64,000 nt of DNA, from contig JAHBVI010000018.1 of assembly GCA_019637635.1 (NCBI GenBank), positions 1 through 64,000 of the forward strand, written 5' to 3'. The notes beneath the pieces are model-generated. The model was given only the letters and a program-made list of their open reading frames with translations. It had not been told where the DNA came from and made no database searches. How positions within the stretch are numbered: the first letter of the stretch is position 1; each line of letters starts with the position of its first letter. The stretch comes from Anaerolineae bacterium. GTDB lineage: Bacteria; Chloroflexota; Anaerolineae; Promineifilales; Promineifilaceae. The position numbers and the translations under genes are program-made. Positions 59,578 through 64,000 of the stretch are shown here, piece after piece.

Positions 59578-61260
59578 ATGATTGAATCCACTGATTCGCC
59601 TGATGTGAATACGCAGCCGGTAGTCACGGCCGTAGAAACACCCCCTGCCACCTCGCCCAAAAACCTGGGGGAGGATCGCGGTGTGGTCAAGGCAGCGGCG
59701 GTGCTGGCGGTGGGCAATATCGCCAGCCGGGTGTTGGGGCTGGTGCGCGAAATCGTTAAGTCCAACCTGTATGGCACCTCGCCGCTGCTGGCCGCGTTTA
59801 CGGTGGCGGCGCTGGCCCCTATGACCCTGTTCAACCTGATCAGCGGCGGCGAAATGGTTAGCTCCTCGCTGGTGCCGGTGTTTAGCGATTATGCCCGCCG
59901 CGAAAAGCGTGAAGAGCTATGGCGCGTGGGCAGCGCCGTGCTGTCGCTGGCCTCCTTTGTCCTGTGTCTGATTGTGCTGCTGGTGGAGCTTTTTGCCGAG
60001 CAGGTGGCCTGGCTGGCCGGGGCGCGCAATTTCAGCGATCCGGCGCTGTTCCAGGTGACGGTGGATTTGATGCGGCTGGCGACCCCGGCCGTTTTGTTTT
60101 TGAGCATTGCCAGCGTGTTGTCTGGCCTGCTGTTCGCCCTGAAGCGGTTCACCTATCCCGCCTTCACCAGCGCCGTGTTTAATGGGGCGATTGTGGTGAT
60201 GGCGCTGCTGCGCCCAGACCAGATTACCAGCCTGGTGTGGGGCATGTTGGTGGGGTCGGCGCTGCAAATTGCCATCCAACTGCCGGGATTGCGCGACGGC
60301 CGTTTCCATTGGCGTCTCGATTGGCGGCATCCGGCGGTACGGCGGATCGTCATCCTCTACACCCCCATCCTGGCCGGGCTGGTGGTCAACCAGATCGCCA
60401 TCTGGATCAGCTACCGGCTGGCGATTTTGACCGGCGACAACAGCGTCACCTACATGACCTATGCTACCACGCTCTACCAGTTTCCCCTGGGGCTGGTGGT
60501 AACGGCCCTCTCCTTAGCCACATTGCCCACGCTGTCGCAAATTGCTTCTTCCATCCAGGCGGCCAGACTGGTTGACCCGCAGGCAGCAGCGGCGCGGGTG
60601 GAAGAGTTCAAGGCGACGCTGGCGGGGGGGATTCGGCTGGTGGTGGCGCTGCTCTTACCGGCGGGGGCGGGGCTGTTTGCCCTGGCGCCGTTTATCGTGG
60701 TGCTGTTGCTGGAACACGGCCGTTTCACCGCTGCCGATTCGGAAATTACCAGCCACGTCCTCCGTTTTTACCTGTTGGGGCTGGCGTTTGCGGGCATTGA
60801 CCAGATGTTGGTCTTTGCCTCTTATGCGCGGCAGGATACCTGGCGACCGGCGTTGGCGGGGGTGTTGGCGATTGGCGTGTATACGGCTACGGCCGTGCTG
60901 CTGCTGCCTTCCATGGGTCTCTACAGCCTGATGATTGCCGATGCCGTTAAGCACATTGTCCATACCCTGATCATGCTCTGGTTTTTGCAGCGGCAGTTGG
61001 GCGGGCTGCATGGCTATGGCATTACCCGGTTGGCAGTTAAGACTGTCTTCGCCGCCGTTGTTACGGGTGTGTTGGCGCTGTTGGTGGCCGATGTGGCCGC
61101 CGGATTTTTACCAATGGCGCGATTTGGCGGCCGGCTGCTGGTGGTGCTGCTGGGCAGCGCCGCCGGGTTGGCTGCGTATGCGGTATTGGTGCTGCTGCTG
61201 GATATCCCCGAAGCGCGGGCGCTGTATAACATGGCGGCTGCCAGACTCCGCCGCCGCTAA
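59578..61260 (+). CDS. murJ: Lipid II flippase MurJ (MviN)
   Basis: A 560-residue membrane protein of the MOP superfamily with about 14 helices. NIASRVLGLVREIVKSNLYG, FNLISGGEMVSSSLVPVFSD (family ...SG.l..afvPvf), TPILAGLVVNQIAIWISY and LYQFPLGLVVTALSLATLPT are MurJ blocks. It flips lipid II across the membrane for peptidoglycan synthesis. The N-terminus carries about 35 polar residues before helix 1. An FHA protein follows. Confidence 0.94.
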   Translation: MIESTDSPDVNTQPVVTAVETPPATSPKNLGEDRGVVKAAAVLAVGNIASRVLGLVREIVKSNLYGTSPLLAAFTVAALAPMTLFNLISGGEMVSSSLVPVFSDYARREKREELWRVGSAVLSLASFVLCLIVLLVELFAEQVAWLAGARNFSDPALFQVTVDLMRLATPAVLFLSIASVLSGLLFALKRFTYPAFTSAVFNGAIVVMALLRPDQITSLVWGMLVGSALQIAIQLPGLRDGRFHWRLDWRHPAVRRIVILYTPILAGLVVNQIAIWISYRLAILTGDNSVTYMTYATTLYQFPLGLVVTALSLATLPTLSQIASSIQAARLVDPQAAAARVEEFKATLAGGIRLVVALLLPAGAGLFALAPFIVVLLLEHGRFTAADSEITSHVLRFYLLGLAFAGIDQMLVFASYARQDTWRPALAGVLAIGVYTATAVLLLPSMGLYSLMIADAVKHIVHTLIMLWFLQRQLGGLHGYGITRLAVKTVFAAVVTGVLALLVADVAAGFLPMARFGGRLLVVLLGSAAGLAAYAVLVLLLDIPEARALYNMAAARLRRR

Positions 61261-61339
61261 AATTTTGCAACCATGCCGCTTTCCGGTATAACTTGCTGGC
61301 AACGATAAGCAAATAGCGAATCGTAGAGGTTGAATCATC

Positions 61340-61370
61340 AATCTCTAATCTCTAATCTCCAATCTCTAAT
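61340..61370. repeat. One-sided word-A tract
   Basis: AATCTCTAATCTCTAATCTCC words without the opposing arm, in the gap between murJ and the FHA gene. Confidence 0.7.
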
Positions 61371-61390
61371 ATAGAAGAAAGGAAACGGCC

Positions 61391-62047
61391 GTGTCAGAAC
61401 CACAATTCCAGCTTGTCATCCGCAAAGGGCCGCAGGTGGGTCAGGTTTTCCACCTGGATGCCCATTCGCTCATCATTGGCCGCGACCCCATGAGCGATAT
61501 TACCATCAATGACCCGGAAATCTCGCGCCAGCACGCCCGTCTGACGTTGACGGAAGAGGGGTTTCAAATTGAAGACCTGGGCAGCACCAATGGCACCTTT
61601 GTCAATGGGCAGCGGTTAGGCAGCGAGCCGTTTGATCTGCAACCAGGCCAGGCCATAAACATGGGCAGCGGCGTGCGGTTGGTGTATGAGATAGCCGGGA
61701 CGTCAGAGTCGGACGTGGCCACAATGGCCGATGAAGTTCCACCCTGGGCGGCCGTTTCGCCCGCGCCGCCGTTGGCCGCCACCGAATCACCCGCCGACCA
61801 ACCGGCCCCTTTCCCTGCTTACTCTTCGCCGCCCACCTTTCATAGCTCTGCCTCGTCTCCGGTGTACTCATCCCCGCCAGAGCCAAACTACCCTCCGCTG
61901 GTTCCTCCTGTTGAACCGCCAAACAAAAACCGCCGCAATCTGACGATTGTGGCGGTGGTTTTGCTGCTGCTTTGTTGTTGTTGTACGTTTATCGGGTTTA
62001 TGTACCAGTGGGGCGGAGATTGGCTGCTGCAATATCTGGGTTATTAA
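61391..62047 (+). CDS. FHA-domain protein with C-terminal membrane anchor
   Basis: A 218-residue protein. Residues 5-95 form an FHA phosphothreonine-binding domain (SLIIGRDPMSDITINDPEIS, RQHARL, STNGTFVNGQRL), then about 80 residues of Pro/Ser-rich linker, then a transmembrane helix near 178-202. It may bind a phosphorylated partner at the membrane; next to MurJ this recalls cell-wall regulation by FHA/pseudokinase proteins in Actinobacteria, but no kinase is nearby. It starts with GTG overlapping an ACGGCCGT octamer, after AAAGGAAA. Confidence 0.88.
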   Translation: MSEPQFQLVIRKGPQVGQVFHLDAHSLIIGRDPMSDITINDPEISRQHARLTLTEEGFQIEDLGSTNGTFVNGQRLGSEPFDLQPGQAINMGSGVRLVYEIAGTSESDVATMADEVPPWAAVSPAPPLAATESPADQPAPFPAYSSPPTFHSSASSPVYSSPPEPNYPPLVPPVEPPNKNRRNLTIVAVVLLLLCCCCTFIGFMYQWGGDWLLQYLGY

Positions 62048-62077
62048 AAAGACCAGGCAGTATGCCTGGTCTTTTTT
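62046..62077. terminator. Bidirectional intrinsic terminator (FHA / DUF1232)
   Basis: AAAAAGACCAGGCA and the complementary TGCCTGGTCTTTTTT with a 3-base loop; T-runs on both strands between convergent genes. Confidence 0.92.
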
Positions 62078-62078
62078 A

Positions 62079-62489
62079 TTACTCGACGATTTCGCCTTCG
62101 ATGATGTGAATGTGGTCGGTCACGGCCGTGTCTTTTTCCACTCCCGGCTCTTCAATGGGATCATACCCATCCGCCGCCCGAATCTGGTTCAGATGTTTAA
62201 TCACCACATGCTGCGGCGCCAGTTCAATAAACACCTTGGCCCCCACCAGCAGCACGGTAATATCGTCCAGCGGCACAGTGGGCAGCAGGTCTATCGGCCA
62301 GATCACGTAAAAAACGGCCAGAAAGGGCAAAAACTTCAAATAAAAAGGGACTTCCCGGTCAAACAACAAACGCAAAACCAGTCGCGCTTGCTGCCACGCT
62401 TCCCGCCAAAAACCGGGATCGCGGCGGTCAGTAGATAAAGCTGATGCTGTTGTATTCATAGGTTCCATCTCATTCTTAGGGTTACTCAT
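62079..62489 (-). CDS. DUF1232 (YkvA-like) protein
   Basis: A 136-residue protein with the DUF1232 core LKFLPFLAVFYVIWPIDLLP followed by DDITVLLVGAKVFIEL. The core is one short hydrophobic hairpin that probably sits on or in the membrane. It ends in a charged tail. Function is unknown. I start at 62489 (MSNPKNEMEP); a GTG four codons earlier overlaps the GGGAG site. Confidence 0.87.
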   Translation of the reverse strand: MSNPKNEMEPMNTTASALSTDRRDPGFWREAWQQARLVLRLLFDREVPFYLKFLPFLAVFYVIWPIDLLPTVPLDDITVLLVGAKVFIELAPQHVVIKHLNQIRAADGYDPIEEPGVEKDTAVTDHIHIIEGEIVE

Positions 62490-62638
62490 TGCCAATAACA
62501 CTCCCGCATACGTGTTTTATTGCCATTAGTTGCAACAATACCCTTAACCCACCATCCCCGGCAAAGATTCTCATCCACCACGCCAACCCACACCTCCTCA
62601 TCCCCTTCTCACCCTCTCACCCCCTCATCCCCTCATCC

Positions 62639-63952
62639 TTAAGGTCGGGCATAATCCGTCAACCGGGGCAGCACCTCTCTGATCTCATAATTCTGCCAGT
62701 GCCCAATGGAACCGGCCGTAAAGATGGTAAAACCCATCACATAGGGGTCTTTGCGTACTTCGGCGTCATACCAGGCCATCTGGTTGACAAAGGCTTCAAT
62801 GCCGTTGCGTCCCCATCCCTGCTCCACCGCATACGCCTGAAAATCGGCCCAACCATAACCCGCTGGCCCTGGCCGGTTGCCAATGATGCCATCAATGCCC
62901 GCTTCTGTGATTGCCAGGGGAATTACCAGCCCGGCGGGTTCCAGAAACTCCCGGTAATACCAGCGGTAGCGTAGGGTGAGGGTGCCCCGGTCGGCATAAC
63001 GAGGGTAGCCCGGCATGTCACTGCCATAGCCGTAGGTGATAACCGGGGCGCTGTATTCATGCAGTGTCAGAATAGCGCCATACTGCATGGCTGTTTCGAT
63101 GGCCGGGATAAACAGGGCAAACTCGTTCATTTCCGGCACCCCGGTGGCAAAACCGCCGATAGCCGCCCCTAACCCTTGCCGTGCCATTTCCCGCACTCGT
63201 TCCTGTTCAAACCGGGCATACCAGCTCATATGCTCCAAACCGGGGTCGGGTTCATTCCAGCCTTCCCAATAATCCACCGCCGGATTCAGCCGGTATTTAG
63301 CCAGATTTTGATGAACGTATTTCCGGGCTTCTTCTTCGGGATTACCCCTATATTGCTGATTGATATTGTCCACGCGCCCGATTACGATGGTGCGTGGGGA
63401 CAATTCTTTGGTTACGGCCGCCAGCCCAAAATCATCTACCAGTTTGATGACATTGGGCTGTGTTTGCCGGATAAACTCCTCGATATGCGGACTGTTCGGT
63501 TTGATGACGTGAATGCTGAGTTTGCTTTTGCGCGGGTCAATGGAGAATGGGTAATTGTAACGAACGCCCAACGCGGCAGCGGGCGTGCGCGTGGGTGAGG
63601 GTGTGTAGGTAGGTGACGGTGTGTAGGTGGGCGAGGGGGTAGGCGTATGGGAAGGGATGGGGGGCGTGATGCTAGGTGTGCTGGAGGGGCCTACCTGCCA
63701 GGTTTGATTATGGTTCAATTGAGCATCAATGGTGGCGCCGGGTGGTGGGGGGGTGAATGTGGCCGGAACGGTGGGGATGACGGTGGGAGGGATGACCGCC
63801 AGCATCATAGCAGCGGCGCGGGTGGGCGGCATGGTGATGGGCGCGGCACAAGCAGATAACATCCAGATGATAAAAATGAACACTACCAGACGCAGGCCGA
63901 TGGTGGCCGCGTGCGTGTGGGGATAATCCATTGATAAACGTTTTGGCTGCAT
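62639..63952 (-). CDS. Lipoprotein glycoside-hydrolase-like protein (clan A barrel)
   Basis: A 437-residue exported protein. A signal ends in the lipobox LSAC (near residue 35), then a Thr/Pro/Ser linker of PTYTPSPTYTPSP repeats, then a TIM-barrel domain. YWEGWNEPDPG near residue 233 holds a likely acid/base Glu after Asn, and LAITEAGIDG near residue 350 holds a likely nucleophile Glu, the pattern of clan GH-A (GH5/GH39-like). Substrate not readable. The start at 63952 lies only 7 bases from a strong -10, so translation may be leaderless, or begin at 63931. Confidence 0.78.
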   Translation of the reverse strand: MQPKRLSMDYPHTHAATIGLRLVVFIFIIWMLSACAAPITMPPTRAAAMMLAVIPPTVIPTVPATFTPPPPGATIDAQLNHNQTWQVGPSSTPSITPPIPSHTPTPSPTYTPSPTYTPSPTRTPAAALGVRYNYPFSIDPRKSKLSIHVIKPNSPHIEEFIRQTQPNVIKLVDDFGLAAVTKELSPRTIVIGRVDNINQQYRGNPEEEARKYVHQNLAKYRLNPAVDYWEGWNEPDPGLEHMSWYARFEQERVREMARQGLGAAIGGFATGVPEMNEFALFIPAIETAMQYGAILTLHEYSAPVITYGYGSDMPGYPRYADRGTLTLRYRWYYREFLEPAGLVIPLAITEAGIDGIIGNRPGPAGYGWADFQAYAVEQGWGRNGIEAFVNQMAWYDAEVRKDPYVMGFTIFTAGSIGHWQNYEIREVLPRLTDYARP

Positions 63953-63959
63953 GGGCAGG

Positions 63960-63989
63960 ATAATAACATCCTGTTTAGCCTTATGTCAA
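63960..63989 (-). promoter_or_regulatory. Strong promoter of the lipoprotein glycosidase
   Basis: Minus strand TTGACA (63984-63989), 18-bp spacer, TATTAT (63960-63965). The predicted start site falls at about 63953, directly at the ATG. Confidence 0.75.
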
Positions 63990-64000
63990 TTTTTTTGCAA

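Overview
This window looks like one contig piece from a Chloroflexota bacterium, probably of the Anaerolineae/Ardenticatenales type (relatives of Candidatus Promineifilum). That placement is inferred from gene content and repeat style; no rRNA gene is present to confirm it. No tRNA, CRISPR array or prophage was seen. Two genome-wide signatures dominate. The first is the octamer palindrome ACGGCCGT, counted 29 times in the first 10.4 kb and similarly dense afterwards. The second is a set of intergenic hairpins built from short tandem words such as GGAGATT/AATCTCC. Some of these words also lie in frame inside coding genes.

Layout. 1-3.9 kb: a repeat fragment, an EamA transporter, NudC and a secreted zinc-protease-like protein. 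4-16.2 kb (minus strand): an envelope module made of a large membrane protein, an ABC-2 exporter (ATPase and two permeases), a coiled-coil membrane protein, a MoxR ATPase and a DUF58 protein. A VapBC-type pair, a low-GC orphan, a moxR remnant and two nuclease-fold proteins (Uma2, DUF4058) have been inserted into it. 16.2-24.9 kb (minus strand): a bacterial microcompartment (BMC) operon of the sugar-phosphate-utilising type. It encodes one BMC-H, two BMC-T (one apparently permuted) and three BMC-P shell proteins, plus three enzymes with encapsulation-peptide-like N-termini: RpiB-like, DeoC and a CoA-acylating aldehyde dehydrogenase. It also encodes an unknown 177-aa protein and a receiver-ParA/MinD fusion that may position the organelle. 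Signal peptidase I sits at its head. 25.1-31.8 kb: ProS with an attenuator-like leader, an SGNH-like protein, a phosphoesterase, a MazG-like pyrophosphohydrolase, GapA and YvcK.

31.9-44.6 kb: MtnA, a sugar nucleotidyltransferase, two DUF218 proteins, a WYL regulator, a gluconate cluster (gntK-gnd-eda), RlmN, a NagD-like HAD phosphatase, a REP-associated transposase next to REP-like repeats, a GNAT gene broken by an amber codon, and an SDR. 45.1-51.1 kb: one 2000-residue secreted starch-degrading enzyme. 51.4-57 kb: serA, then the rpmH-rnpA-yidD-(PQQ lipoprotein)-yidC-jag cluster. 57.3-64 kb: a hydantoinase-like HyuA carrying four in-frame repeat insertions, MurJ, an FHA protein, a DUF1232 protein and a lipoprotein glycosidase.

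How the genes may work together. In the BMC, DeoC would split deoxyribose-5-phosphate into glyceraldehyde-3-phosphate and acetaldehyde, and the aldehyde dehydrogenase would turn acetaldehyde into acetyl-CoA inside the shell. The RpiB-like protein would handle a pentose phosphate but has Asp where the family has its catalytic Cys. The gluconate and glycolytic genes nearby fit a heterotroph living on polysaccharides and nucleosides. All functions here are read from sequence and remembered family features; no database search was run.
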